Below, piece by piece: positions 1 to 9,254 of a stretch of DNA of 22,199 bases. The DNA comes from Dunaliella salina. Its lineage: Eukaryota > Chlorophyta > Chlorophyceae > Chlamydomonadales > Dunaliellaceae. The first letter of the stretch is position 1. Every line of letters starts with the position of its first letter. The stretch lies in assembly GCA_002284615.2 (NCBI GenBank), contig MU069455.1:882111-904309 (forward strand), in the 5' to 3' direction. Made by a program: the position numbers and the translations under genes. The notes below the pieces were generated by a model, which was given only the letters and a program-made list of their open reading frames with translations, was not told the DNA's origin and did no database searches.

Positions 1-34
<34 letters not shown>
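1..34. repeat. (CA)n microsatellite at the window edge
   Basis: Pure CA dinucleotide repeat that continues beyond the left edge. It ends in CACAG, which could serve as the 3' splice site of the short exon that follows. Confidence 0.97.
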
Positions 35-35
<1 letters not shown>

Positions 36-36
<1 letters not shown>

Positions 37-69
37 GCCTGCAAAGTCCTGCGTGCTGAGACCTCGAGG
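36..69 (+). CDS. Candidate short exon of the coiled-coil/poly-Gln gene
   Basis: A 34-nt stretch lies between a CACACAG acceptor formed by the end of the CA repeat and a GTGAGT donor at 70. Read so that it ends on a codon boundary, it gives ACKVLRAETSR after one leading base. This runs in phase into the exon at 739, and the joined product keeps the charged, alanine-rich helical character of the next two exons. If it is real, the ATG at 739 is an internal methionine and the gene starts left of the window. It could be chance, because the exon is very short and the CA tract makes an unusual polypyrimidine tract. Confidence 0.4.
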
Positions 70-270
70 GTGAGTGGCTGCCACACTGCATGTGTTTGTT
101 TGACACAACTGCTGAAAGGTGGGAGACATGGAGTGCTGCTCTGGCGCTCCCACGCAGCTCTCCTTCCTTCTTGGTTGCCCACATGCGCCAATGATCTTGG
201 CGATGCTCCCATCCATCAAGTCACATAAGAATCAATAGCAGCCTGCCCCTACTTTTTCTTCTTACTAGAT

Positions 271-709
271 GTAGTTGTGCCGTGCACTGGATGACCATTG
301 ACAAAGCGCAGCCACTTTTTCCGTGAGTGCGAACACTTTGATTGGTTACAAATAAGGTGTGGGATTGCACTGTATTACTACTTTTACTGTAATATTACAG
401 AAATATTACAGTAATGTTACTTTCCTTTCTACTTAGGTGCAGGATGGCACTTTAATATTACTGTAATATTACACTGTGGTATTACAATAATATTACAGTG
501 TTGAGGATTTTCCAAAATGTAATATCACATCCCGCACCTTAGTTATAAAGGACCAGTTATGTCATGCACTAGACGGCGATTGGCAAAGCACAGCCACTTT
601 TTCCCGTGAGCGCAAACACTGTGATTGGCTATTCAGGACCAGTTGTGCCATGCACTAGATAACCATTGACAAAGCACAGCCACTTTTTTCCGTGAGTGCG
701 AACGCCGCA
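271..709. repeat. Three copies of an ~80-bp intronic repeat
   Basis: Copies lie at about 271-350, 550-633 and 636-709. Each carries a segment like TTGTGCCATGCACTAGAT followed by a block like CAAAGCACAGCCACTTTT and a CCGTGAGTGCGAAC-like end. Copies two and three are direct neighbours with a period near 86 bp. Copies one and two are separated by the MITE-like insertion at 355-539. The third copy ends about 30 bp before the exon at 739. Otherwise 70-738 holds no coding signal that I can see. Confidence 0.85.
355..539. mobile_element. MITE-like palindromic insertion flanked by TA
   Basis: The 185-bp block starts AGGTGTGGGAT and ends ATCCCGCACCT. The first 11 bases of the two ends match as inverted repeats at 10 of 11 positions. 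A TA lies directly on each side (353-354 and 540-541), as expected for a Tc1/mariner (Stowaway-type) target duplication. The interior is AT-rich with repeated palindromic TAATATTAC blocks. A third terminus-like copy (AGGTGCAGGATGGCAC) lies inside at 435, so two units may be fused. It has no coding capacity and sits between two copies of the flanking ~80-bp repeat. Confidence 0.6.
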
Positions 710-738
710 AGTGAACATCTCACTGTACTTTACTACAG

Positions 739-840
739 ATGGATGGGCTGCTTCATGAATACAGCTGCCTTAAGGCGGCACGGGCGCAGATGCAAGCCGT
801 GCAGGCAGACATAGCGCGCGCACAAAGGGAAGTGGATGAG
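739..840 (+). CDS. Coiled-coil exon of the poly-Gln gene
   Basis: A 102-nt open segment of 34 codons begins directly after a TTTACTACAG acceptor with ATGGATGGG and ends GATGAG before a GTGAGG donor. Both edges fall on codon boundaries (phase 0/0). It encodes a charged alanine/glutamine helix (AARAQMQAVQADIARAQ) whose pattern AVQADIARAQRE returns as AVQAEIAVLERE in the next exon, which supports one continuous coiled coil. The ATG at the first base could be the start codon only if the 3' splice site lies in the 5' UTR. The exon at 36-69 argues for an internal Met. The function is not recognised. Confidence 0.6.
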
Positions 841-1461
841 GTGAGGGTGGACGGCAGCAGTGCGTGCATAGAAAGGTGGATGTACTTGATGTACTGGGAA
901 GCACAGAGTGTGCATGCAGAGGGAAGTGGACTGGGTGAGAGTTGCCAGTAGGGCATGCGTAGCAAAATGGACATTTTTCCTGCACACACAGAGGTGTGGA
1001 TAGGGTGCGCATTTTCGAGAGGGAGTGGACGCGGTGAGAATGGGCTACACAGTGTAATGCTGCCATCTTAGTGGCGAGTCCCTGCATGTGTGCAAAGTTG
1101 TCACCAATGTTTCGGAATGTGCAAAGCACGGGGTATGATGCAAAGCAAAAGGCGCGAGCGGCAGCATGTTTTTTGTTTGAGGATGGCCATGAGGCCAGAG
1201 CGTCCTGCCTAGACCTTAGCTGCGATCCTTTCAGCATGCTTTCCATGGTAGAAAACAACTAGAGAAAATGGTTCATTGAAATTAGAAGGCCTGGCTTCTA
1301 GATCCCAAGAGCACACACACGCTTGTGCTTATGCTACTCCCTCTGCTGAACAATCCCATTCTTTTACAACCCCACAACATGCCGCACAGAGCTTGTGTGT
1401 CAGAGCTCTTGTGCTTTGATAATAAAAATAAGAAATGATAGTAACAGTATTAATAATAACA

Positions 1462-1495
<34 letters not shown>

Positions 1496-1699
1496 TAATA
1501 ATAATAATAAGCTATAATCTCTAATGATAATAATAGTAAGAAGAAGAAGAAGCAATAATCTCGTATTTCAAAGGTTGTGAGTCAAAGCAATGAGAGCAGA
1601 TACGCGCACTGCATGCTTTCAGGAATCTTGTTGATGCGGACGACCTGTGCTTTGACACCACATGAAAATTTTGGTTACCATTCCTGATGCTTGCCCCAG
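841..1699 (+). other. Intron with AT-rich trinucleotide repeat
   Basis: The intron has a GTGAGG donor and a CTTGCCCCAG acceptor. It contains an imperfect (AAT)n tract at about 1447-1512 followed by an AAGAAGAAG run near 1538-1551. The open frames over 770-1258 and 1071-1262 show no convincing coding character. Confidence 0.55.
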
Positions 1700-1846
1700 G
1701 GTGTGGTCCTGCAGGCTCAGCTCCACAAACTGCAGCAGCAGGCGGCACAGGCGCGTGCTGTGCAGGCAGAGATTGCCGTCTTGGAGCGGGAAGCTGCTGA
1801 TACACAAGACCAAAAGCGGAAGCTGGCTGGCCTCAAAGCTGCCAAG
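1700..1846 (+). CDS. Second coiled-coil exon of the poly-Gln gene
   Basis: A 147-nt segment of 49 codons runs from a CCCCAG acceptor to AAG/GTGTGC, phase 0 at both ends. The translation is rich in Ala, Gln, Leu, Lys and Glu (QLHKLQQQAAQARAVQAEI, then AVLEREAADTQDQKRKLAGL) and has a heptad-like spacing of hydrophobic residues, which is a textbook coiled coil. It joins without a frame change to the exon before it and the large exon after it. The longer unspliced frame from 1662 is a different frame over this stretch and only becomes the real one from 2064. Confidence 0.65.
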
Positions 1847-2063
1847 GTGTGCTTGGGGGGCGCCTCTGAACTTGGGGAGGAGGTGCATTCCATGCACTCG
1901 TATCGTGCCTAGCTTGCATGGCCAAGGACTGGTAGTCCCCACGCTTTTCTTATCTGTGAGCTTTTGCTGGGCTGCACCAGCCCGCCCGGAAGGATCCATC
2001 CGCTCTGGCAGCCCAGGTAGTCAGTCTCAGTTTCTTTTTTTCTCTCCTCCACTTATCCCACAG

Positions 2064-2355
2064 GATAAGGAGAACCTGCCCGGCCTTGCTGAGCAAGGCT
2101 CCGTCAACAAACCCTACAAGCCCTGTGACATCACCAACCTTGCATCAGCCGTCCCATGCGATTCAAACAGCGTGCACTGCATTGAGGGGATCACTGCAGC
2201 AGACAGCATTGCCAGCGCAAAAGCTCACCCCCAGCACTCTCTCCTCCCTCCTAAGCCAGCCACACCCTTGTCTGCTGAAGGCGGCAGCAAACAGGTGGAC
2301 GGGTCGCATAGCCCCACCACACTGAGCGGCAGCAAGATCCCTCTGCACCCGGACA

Positions 2356-2392
<37 letters not shown>

Positions 2393-2623
2393 TAGAACTG
2401 GTGCTTCAGACCTGTCTGACCAATCAGGCAGCGCAGGTGAGATCGGCAGCAAGATCCCTCTGCACCCGGACAACCACCAGCAGCAACAGCGGGAGCAGCA
2501 GCAGCAGCTGCAGCAGCAGCACTGTGCCAGTAGCAGAGGTGGCGCCTCAGACTTATCTGACCAATCCGGCAGCGCAGGTGAGATCAGCAGCAAGATCCCT
2601 CTGCGCCCGGACAGCCACCAGCA

Positions 2624-2677
<54 letters not shown>

Positions 2678-2788
2678 CCGTGCCAGCGGCAAAGGGGACG
2701 CCTCAGACTTATCTGACCAATCCGGCAGCGCAGGTGAGGTCAGCAGCAAGATCCCTCTGCGCCCGGACAGCCACCAGCAGGAGCCGCA

Positions 2789-2824
<36 letters not shown>

Positions 2825-3056
2825 CCGTGCCAGCGGCAAAGGGGACGCCTCTGACTTGTCTGGCCCATCCGTCAGCGCAGGCAAAGTCAGCAGCAGGATC
2901 CCTCTGCGCCCAGACAGCCACCTGCAGCAGCAGCAGCAGCGGCAGCGGCGCCGTGCCAGTAGCAGAGGTTGTGCCCCAGACTTATCTGATCAATCTGGCA
3001 GTGCAGGTGCCTCGATTGGACCCAGCTTCAACCGCTCACCCAACCCTGTGTTCCAG
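2064..3056 (+). CDS. Large exon with five-unit poly-Gln repeat
   Basis: This exon has 993 nt and 331 codons, from an ATCCCACAG acceptor to TTCCAG/GTGAGTGAG, phase 0 at both ends. The first ~90 residues are non-repetitive and start DKENLPGLAEQGSVNKPYKP. Then come five tandem units, each made of S-K-I-P-L-x-P-D, a Gln-rich linker, a basic R-A-S patch and an acidic D-L-S-D-Q-S-G-S-A-G end. A Ser/Pro-rich tail (FNRSPNPVFQ) closes it. The Gln frame is the one that agrees in phase with the neighbouring exons, and the Ser, Ala, Cys and Leu frames of the CAG tracts do not. The unit lengths (117, 141, 156 and 147 nt) are all multiples of three, as expected of translated DNA. The product is probably a largely disordered protein, and its family is unknown. 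Confidence 0.7.
2331..3011 (+). repeat. Coding VNTR with CAG tracts (five units)
   Basis: Units begin at 2331, 2448, 2589, 2745 and 2892 with AGCAAGATCCCTCTG or a close variant. Each carries a CAG tract; the longest and purest are in units 1, 3 and 4. Units 3 and 4 are the most alike (both have RRASGKGDASDLS), which suggests the most recent duplication. Units 1 to 3 contain the donor-like sequence CAGGTGAG (at 2434, 2575 and 2731). It is lost in unit 4 (CAGGCAAAG) and weakened in unit 5. Confidence 0.93.
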
Positions 3057-3277
3057 GTGAGTGAGCAGGCTCGTTTGTCCTGCAGAAAGTGATGTCCTCT
3101 GCGCATGGACTTGATTGCGATTGTGGACTGTGCATTGGACTGTGCACAATCAGGTCCACTACAGAAAGGCTCATATGTCCTGCAGAAAATGAAGAGATCA
3201 GGGGCCCCGCTTCAACCGCGCACTCAACCCTGTGTTCCAGGCGAGTGAGTCGGCTCGCATGCGTTGCAGAAAATGAA
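3023..3277 (+). repeat. Duplicated exon end plus 5' splice site
   Basis: The last ~34 nt of the large exon and the first ~38 nt of its intron (3023-3094) recur at 3207-3277. Both copies share GCTTCAACCGC, CAACCCTGTGTTCCAG and then a donor-like G(T/C)GAGTGAG followed by GGCTCG and TGCAGAAA. The second donor is GCGAGT. A shorter third piece (GGCTCATATGTCCTGCAG) lies at about 3167-3184. Confidence 0.85.
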
Positions 3278-3479
3278 TGAACCTAATGTCTGCTGGGGCG
3301 ACGGCTTTGAGCTCTTACATGCACCCATGCCATGCCCTCTGGCTTGATTGGTCGTTCCAGGTTGCATATCAGTGATTAGTCCATGCAGCTGCCAATCGCA
3401 GCTTCCCACGCTGCTTGAGTCTTGTGTGTGCTAACGTGGCAGAGTGCCGAGCACTTATCGAGTGGCTGTGTCTGTCCCA

Positions 3480-3960
<481 letters not shown>

Positions 3961-3974
3961 TGCTGCGGTGTTGC

Positions 3975-4600
3975 TCTTGCTTCTCGGCGTTGGGCCAGCT
4001 GAGCAGGTCCAGACGGGGCCCTCTGAGAGGCCGTGGTCCATGACCAGCAGCAGTGTGATCCCTTGTTCTATGCAGTCGGTCTATGACGAGCAGCAGTGTG
4101 ATCCCTTGTTCTGTGCAGTTGGTCTATGACCAGCAGCAGTGTGATTTCTCAGCAGTGTGATTTCTCTGTCTCTATGTCATTGGTCTATGACTAGCAGCAG
4201 TGTGATTTCTCTGTTTCTATGTCATTGGTCTATGACTAGCAGCTGCGTGATTTCTCCGCAGCGTGATTTCTCTGTCTCTATGTCATTGGTCTGTGACTGC
4301 CAGCAGGCCACTCTGTGACTAGCAGCAGTATTGATTCTTGCGGTCCTCGCCTCTGGGTGTGGGGCTAGCTGAGCTGCTCCAGGCGGGGCCCTTTGTGCTG
4401 CCGTGGTCCATGACCAGCAGCAGTGTGATCCTTTGATTCATGTGCTCGGCCTGTGACAAGCAGCAGTATGATTCCTCTGTGTCTATGCGGTTGGCCTGTG
4501 ATGACCAGCAGGTTGGGCTGTGACAAGCAGCAGTATGATTCCTCTGTGTCTATGCGGTTGGCCTGTGATGACCAGCAGGTTGGGCTGTGACAAGCTGCAG
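3975..4600. repeat. Composite minisatellite with exact 67-bp duplication
   Basis: The array is built on GACNAGCAGCAGTGTGAT and GTCTATGTCATTGGTCTATGA-like blocks. A larger block starting near GGCCAGCTGAGCAGGTCCAG at 3990 returns near 4360, so there is a higher-order period of roughly 370 bp. At the right end a 67-bp unit (starting CTGTGACAAGCAGCAG at 4451 and 4518, with a partial third at 4585) is tandemly duplicated with no difference I could find, which points to recent expansion. Confidence 0.9.
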
Positions 4601-4725
4601 TGTAATTCCGAATTCGGTCGGTGTTTGGCCAGCAGCAGTAGGGCCCCTCTTTTCACGAGGCGGATCTGTGACTCAGGGTATGTCAATCTGTCACGAGTAG
4701 CGCTATGGTCTCTATTTCCGCGCAG

Positions 4726-4785
4726 GCACAGCCGCAGCACACCGGCAGCAGCACCTCTTCACGGGCCTCCAATGCATCAGCCGTG
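4726..4785 (+). CDS. Candidate short Ser/Thr-rich exon of the poly-Gln gene
   Basis: The segment has 60 nt and 20 codons, from a CTATTTCCGCGCAG acceptor to GCCGTG/GTGCGT. It is phase 0 at both ends, as needed to connect the exon ending at 3056 with the one at 7352. It encodes AQPQHTGSSTSSRASNASAV, a low-complexity Ser/Thr/Ala segment like the end of the preceding exon. A donor three bases earlier is equally possible. The call rests on splice sites and phase alone. Confidence 0.4.
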
Positions 4786-5173
4786 GTGCGTGCCTCATTT
4801 CTTTGGCCAATTTCATGCATGTATGCCATATTTACACTGTATTTTCCCTGCCAGAAAGCTAATGTATTTAGCGTATTGATACAGAAATGGCCAACTTTAC
4901 TTATTTCCCCCAAGTCCTATGTTTGAGCTACACTTCTTCCCCATGGTCTTTGTGCTTTTTTCTGAGGTAAGAGTGAGGTTCAGACAGAAGTCTGCTTCAA
5001 AACTGCATTTTTGTTGCCTGTGCACCTAGGCGCTGCACTTCCACCACCCAGGCATGAGTTGCTGTTGTGGAACCAAAGTCCTTCCGACCCTGTCAAACAA
5101 GCCAATTAGGATCGTTTACAGAGAGGGATGACATGCCAGGAATCGAGAATGAAAAATGAAAAAAATTGGAGTA

Positions 5174-5797
5174 TCACTGAGACACTCCCAGTTGCACGTG
5201 TGGCAAATAACCTGATGAAAGAACCTGGTTGAGACCCTCCCGGCTGGTGGTGTACCCATTACCATGCCTGCGGAGACAGAGGACTGTGCCCATGGCACAA
5301 TGTGTAGCTCCATGTGTGTTGATGAGCCATGCATAGGCTGGAACGAAATGCTTATCTGACCACACTGTGCATGCATCCTGTGCTTGCACACAGACCTTGT
5401 GGACTCTGAATGGGGAAAGCCTGGGACCATTATGAGCAGGGTTGGCCAAAATACGTGCCATGTGCTGCGACATTTCCTTGGAAAATGTGAGACGTGCAGC
5501 AAACTTACATGTGGAATTCAGAGCTACGTAGCCAACCTGCCTTGTCTTGCCAAGGCCTAGGCTGGCAGGCCCATAATGGGCATGCAGTAGTTTGCCAAGT
5601 ATCACCAATTTTTTTTTTCGTTTTGGCCGCCTGAATTGCTCAATGAATCCCCAGGGATATGTGAGGAATGGAAAAGGGAAGATGCCTGGAGAAGTGCTCT
5701 GGAATCGTCTTGTGGAAAAAGTTAGAACCCTTGGCAGTGCGATGGATATCATGTGAGTATTCTGCCGTGTGAGAGGTAACGGAGAGGCAAAAAGCAA
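5174..5797 (-). CDS. Unassigned 207-codon open frame, antisense in the intron
   Basis: This is an uninterrupted minus-strand frame of 207 codons. The first third is hydrophobic and basic with an R-P-K-R-K-K-K cluster. The remainder looks like ordinary globular protein, for example KFAARLTFSKEMSQHMARIL and WSDKHFVPAYAWLIN. A second overlapping minus frame (5116-5502) is also open and looks equally protein-like, so the true frame is uncertain. I recognise no family. It could be an old mobile-element fragment or chance. Confidence 0.2.
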   Translation of the reverse strand: MLFASPLPLTRQNTHMISIALPRVLTFSTRRFQSTSPGIFPFPFLTYPWGFIEQFRRPKRKKKLVILGKLLHAHYGPASLGLGKTRQVGYVALNSTCKFAARLTFSKEMSQHMARILANPAHNGPRLSPFRVHKVCVQAQDACTVWSDKHFVPAYAWLINTHGATHCAMGTVLCLRRHGNGYTTSREGLNQVLSSGYLPHVQLGVSQ

Positions 5798-6204
5798 CGC
5801 AAGTCCAATGTAGCAACTGCATGAATTGAGCGTCCTAAAACAACTGCATCCACTTGATAGAAGTCAAATGCTTTGGAGATACGAGGCCCTGTGCCAAGCT
5901 AGAAACCTAAGAGCAACAAAGTGAATGTTGCAATTAACCTGAAGGTGCCGACATCACTCTCAACACAGTTCTCGTAGGTGGAGGTGGAGCTTTCTACGAT
6001 GCTCATACACTTAATTTCAAAAACGAGGCATCAAATTGCAGAGGTCCACATATTTTGCAAATTCCTCTGAGCTTCATGTCAATCTGCGCAATATGTGTGC
6101 CAGTAGACCTCAAGCAGACACGCCATTGAATATAAAAGCACTTGCCATGAACCTGGTGCTCTGGAGCTGCGCGCGGCCAGGAACCCACCAGTCCCATAAT
6201 AGCT

Positions 6205-6295
6205 TCTTTCTTACCCTCTGATGAGGGAGACTCATGGCTCTTGGAGCCCATGTGACTCCTGTTCCTTTATTGGTGTGGGGAGCATTCCCATTGCC
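6205..6295 (+). repeat. Dispersed repeat R1, copy 1
   Basis: Contains GATGAGGGAGACTCATGGCT, then CCTTTATTGGTGTGGGGAG and CCCATTGCC. It is clearly related to 11638-11720 and more distantly to 12400-12470. In copies 1 and 2 the block directly follows a short coding-like stretch (ending F-F-L-T-L at 6221 and F-P-L-I-S-S at 11648). The repeat may therefore be a mobile-element 3' region. Confidence 0.7.
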
Positions 6296-7105
6296 TAGTA
6301 ATTATTCCTTTTCTTTTGTGGGGATCGAGGTCGGGGTTGTTTCCCATGCATGATTCCTAATAATGGGCTGGAGTATGCTTTCTGCAACACGATTCATTGA
6401 TTCTTATTTGTAGTCAGTTTGAGGCTAAAGCACCACATTCTCATTGCTCTGGATAATGCATATCAGTTTCTTATCTTCAATGTTGCCATGCTGAACTCCA
6501 CCGCAGAGACCTAGTTGCATACTTTATAAGAGGGGAAATCCTGTGTTGCTTTCAGCCCTAAATAACAATCATAAATTGTTGCCCTGGTCCTGTGTAGTTG
6601 TGAAATAGGAGGGGTGGGATGTATCTGAATGCTTGGGTTCAACCCAGTCCCGCTTAAAGGGAAGCCGCTTCACTTAAAGATGTACATCAAATACCTTATG
6701 GGACCAGCCTAAAGATTTTGGATCAAACCTTATGTGGAAAGCAGACTTCTCACTGTTATCTCCAAGCTAGGCTTGACCCACAAGGGCCTCAGCTCTTCTA
6801 GGGTTGGGGAGCCTCTTCCCAAGAAACTCGAAAACTGAGGCACTCCTTTTACCCATGGCTCTGCATGTATGTATGTACCGTAGAGAAATGCACTCATCAT
6901 GCACTCCCAAAATAGTAAATACATTTTGCAACCATGCACCCTAAAAATCAACATTTTACACGATCACGCAAGGGCACTTTTGACCACGTGTACCCCCTCG
7001 CCGTCCGGAATGCTGATTCACACGGTTGCGCACCCTCAAAATGAATATTTAATTTAACATCACGCAGTCATCTCGCTTGGCCAAAAACATTATTTTTGCG
7101 CAGTG

Positions 7106-7198
7106 GTATGTATGTATGTATGTATGTATGTATGTATGTATGTATGTATGTATATATGTATGTATGTATGTATGCGTGTATGTACATATTTATGTATG
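7106..7198. repeat. (TATG)n microsatellite
   Basis: GTAT/TATG tetranucleotide repeat with a few interruptions. The Tyr/Val/Cys/Met open frame across it is an artefact of the repeat. Confidence 0.95.
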
Positions 7199-7351
7199 TC
7201 AGTGATGCAGGATGCTCATTTATGTTGCATGTTTATTGCAGTATAAAGCCTGGATCCCATCAACTGTGGTTGCTTGTTAGGGCACACTGTTTGAGCTGTT
7301 CTATTTGAGCTACCTGCAACAGGTGGTGTGTCCTCTTGGGTTGTTCTGCAG

Positions 7352-7413
7352 GCCAGCTTCAGCACTGTGCGCAACCCTTGCTACGGCGATCCCCTCGAGG
7401 CATGCACGCCCGC
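7352..7413 (+). CDS. Candidate exon of the poly-Gln gene
   Basis: A 62-nt segment lies between a strong acceptor (TTGTTCTGCAG) and a strong donor (GTGAGTGC). It starts in phase 0 and leaves two bases over. It encodes ASFSTVRNPCYGDPLEACTP plus the first two bases of an Ala codon. The next exon at 9255 supplies exactly the one missing base and continues YYTPAPFTPGP, so the two segments form a smooth Pro/Thr-rich sequence. That agreement is the main reason for placing both in one gene. Confidence 0.55.
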
Positions 7414-7739
7414 GTGAGTGCTGGGATGCTTATGTGCTTGTGGCTTCACTGCCTGGGACTGCTCATTCAAGTGTTGCTTTGGAGAGATAGGAGCTGAGTG
7501 AAGGAAGGAAGAAAAAGGGAGGACTGGTAGATACTTACACTTGAAGGGCTAGCGCAGACAAGGGATGCAAGAGGAGAAGTTGGGCCTCCCCTTTGATGAG
7601 TGCAGCCGGACTTGGTGTGTACAGTCTCTTCTTTTCTGCCCTAGCAGCCCAGGGATGGCGCCTGGTACGAGCAAGAAACAACCTGGCAAAACTTGGTTTT
7701 GTGTGTGGTGGACGCAGCACTTATAGCTGGCGTCATGGC

Positions 7740-7822
7740 TCGCAGCAGGGTCCTGTGAACAGGACTGCAAAATTAGCACGGCCCCTGCACAAAAATGACA
7801 AAACGATCAAAAATGGTCCCGC
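7740..7822 (+). pseudogene. U6 snRNA-like pseudogene
   Basis: The core at 7772-7800 reads ATTAGCACGGCCCCTGCACA followed by AAAATGACA. It matches the conserved U6 snRNA core (ATTAGCATGGCCCCTGCGCA, then AGGATGACA) at 25 of 29 positions as I recall that core. The continuation (CGATC...GGTCC) resembles the U6 3' stem region in order and spacing. The essential ACAGAGA box upstream is not conserved (ACTGCAA stands there) and there is no T-run terminator close by. I therefore call it a decayed or retroposed U6 copy and not a working spliceosomal RNA gene. It lies in the intron between the exons at 7352 and 9255. Confidence 0.65.
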
Positions 7823-7854
7823 GATCAGCCTTTGCCTTTGAAAGTTTTCTGCTC

Positions 7855-8130
7855 CAGTCGCACCTCGCCCGATTACAGTCACAGCTCTGCCCAATCACAG
7901 TCACAGTCAAAGCCATTTGCCCGGTCACAGTCACAGTTGCAGTCATCTGCGCGATCACTGTCGCAGCTCTGCCTGATCACATTCACAGTCACAGCTCTGC
8001 TTGATTACAATTACACTCACTGTCACCCACCGGATCACAGTCACAGTTTTGCCCGATCACCTTCATAGTCACATCATATACCTGAATACAGTCAGAGCTG
8101 TGCCCAATCATTTTCATAGCCACAGCAGGA
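7855..8130. repeat. Diverged CAGTCACAG minisatellite, left block
   Basis: Irregular units combine GATCACAGTCACAG with TCTGCCCGATCA-like spacers. It is the same family as the regular 64-bp array at 8883-9170. The two blocks are separated by about 680 bp of unrelated, G-rich-bordered sequence (8131-8812), so the array may have been split by an insertion. Confidence 0.85.
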
Positions 8131-8812
8131 GGGTAGTGTTCGTGTAACTTTTGGACGGCACGGGTCAATCCGATCAAGAATTATATATTCAGAATTCTGA
8201 GCTCAAGAGCTATCGATATATATATGGGTCCAATCGGAGGGGGTCGAGGGGGGGGGGTAAAAGGGGGGTCCGAGTTTTTGGGACCCCCCTATAGAATTTT
8301 ACTGAGCTACTTCTACAGAATTTCAAATACAGCGTTGGACTCCTGAGCTTGAGTACTGCCGAATGGCACCCTCCTTGTGCAATTTGAGTGAAAGGGGGGG
8401 TCTGTGTGCATGGCTGGGAGTCAGTGCCAAGCGCGCAAGGGACTGAGCAGCAAGGGGTGTGGAGGCAATCATGCAGCAAACCAATCCCAACTCCCAGGAT
8501 AATCTTGAGGTACGATGTATTATAGCATGGTGAAGTCAGGAGAGCGGTTTGTGGACTTGCAAGTTGTGGGTGCCTGGTAGGGCTGGTATGCATGCGCGTC
8601 CGCTCCTCAGTTTTTGCCCCATAACTCTGCTGCGACTCAATATTTCATTGTGCTGAGAATGCAGGTTGATAGCTATTTGAAAGAGGAGCAGATTGATACC
8701 CTTCTTGTTTGGGTAAGGGCACTGGAAGGGTTTTTGGGGGGGGGGGGTCAGGGGGGTCCAGCGCAAAATTTGCACGCGCCGTCCAGGGAAATTTTTTTCT
8801 ACCCTCCTGGTC
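8131..8812. other. G-rich bordered block splitting the minisatellite
   Basis: No credible gene is present; open frames at 8210-8593 (-) and 8614-8916 (+) are low-quality. G runs lie near the left side (8237-8268), in the middle (about 8394-8400) and near the right side (8731-8756). At 8263-8289 a perfect hairpin has arms GGGGGGTCC and GGACCCCCC with a 9-nt loop. The block could be an insertion, but I found no clear terminal repeats or target duplication. Confidence 0.5.
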
Positions 8813-8882
8813 ACGGTCATCCACCTGGTCACCGTCACAGTTGCAGCCATCCCTCCAATCGCAGTAATGGTCACAGTTGTTT

Positions 8883-9170
8883 GCCCGATCACAGTCTGTC
8901 ACAATTATCTGCTTAATCACTGACACAGTCACAGTCACAGTCATCTGCCCGATCACAGTCTGTCACAATGATCTGCTTAATCACTGTCACAGTCACAGTC
9001 ACAGTCATCTGCCCGATCACAGTCAGTCACAATTATCTGCTTAATCACTGTCACAGTCACAGTCACAGTCATCTGCCCGATCACAGTCAGTCACAATGAT
9101 GTGCTTAATCACTGTCACAGTCACAGTCACAGTCATCTGCCCGATCACAGTCATAGCCCTGCCCGATGTA
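8883..9170. repeat. 64-bp minisatellite, four regular copies
   Basis: Unit starts (GCCCGATCACAGTC) fall at 8883, 8947, 9011, 9075 and 9139, giving an exact 64-bp period. Diagnostic differences run CTGTCACAATTAT, CTGTCACAATGAT, CAGTCACAATTAT, CAGTCACAATGAT. The T/G variant therefore alternates along the array while the CTG/CAG variant changes halfway, as expected if a 128-bp dimer was duplicated. Confidence 0.95.
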
Positions 9171-9254
9171 ATCAAGCTGCTCTTGGGTGCCACAAAGGGT
9201 GAGCGTACACTATAATCTTTGTGCAAGCACGCTTCCCTTGCTTGCCTGCCTCAG

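Larger units (their letters stand above)
4786..7351 (+). other. Long intron with little recognisable content
   Basis: No exon fits both phase and splice sites well here. A possible segment at 4887-4965 is hydrophobic and unconvincing. The stretch 5654-5753 (+) has an acceptor-like CCCCAG and a GTGAGT donor and would read GYVRNGKGKMPGEVLWNRL. Its end phase (two bases over) does not match the exon at 7352, so I do not place it in the gene. Confidence 0.35.

Noticed and set aside
2225..2921. Minus-strand poly-Cys/Leu frames and a plus-strand poly-Ser frame of 219 codons
   Set aside because: These are shadows of the CAG repeat. Only the Gln frame agrees in phase with flanking exons.
5654..5753. 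Plus-strand exon GYVRNGKGKMPGEVLWNRL with GTGAGT donor
   Set aside because: The end phase does not fit the exon at 7352 and the composition differs from the rest of that gene. Kept only as a note on the intron.
8131..8812. Block between the minisatellites as a defined transposon
   Set aside because: I found G-rich borders but no inverted or direct terminal repeats and no target duplication.
7855..9170. CRISPR array
   Set aside because: The units are contiguous or imperfect minisatellites without unique spacers, and the context is eukaryotic.
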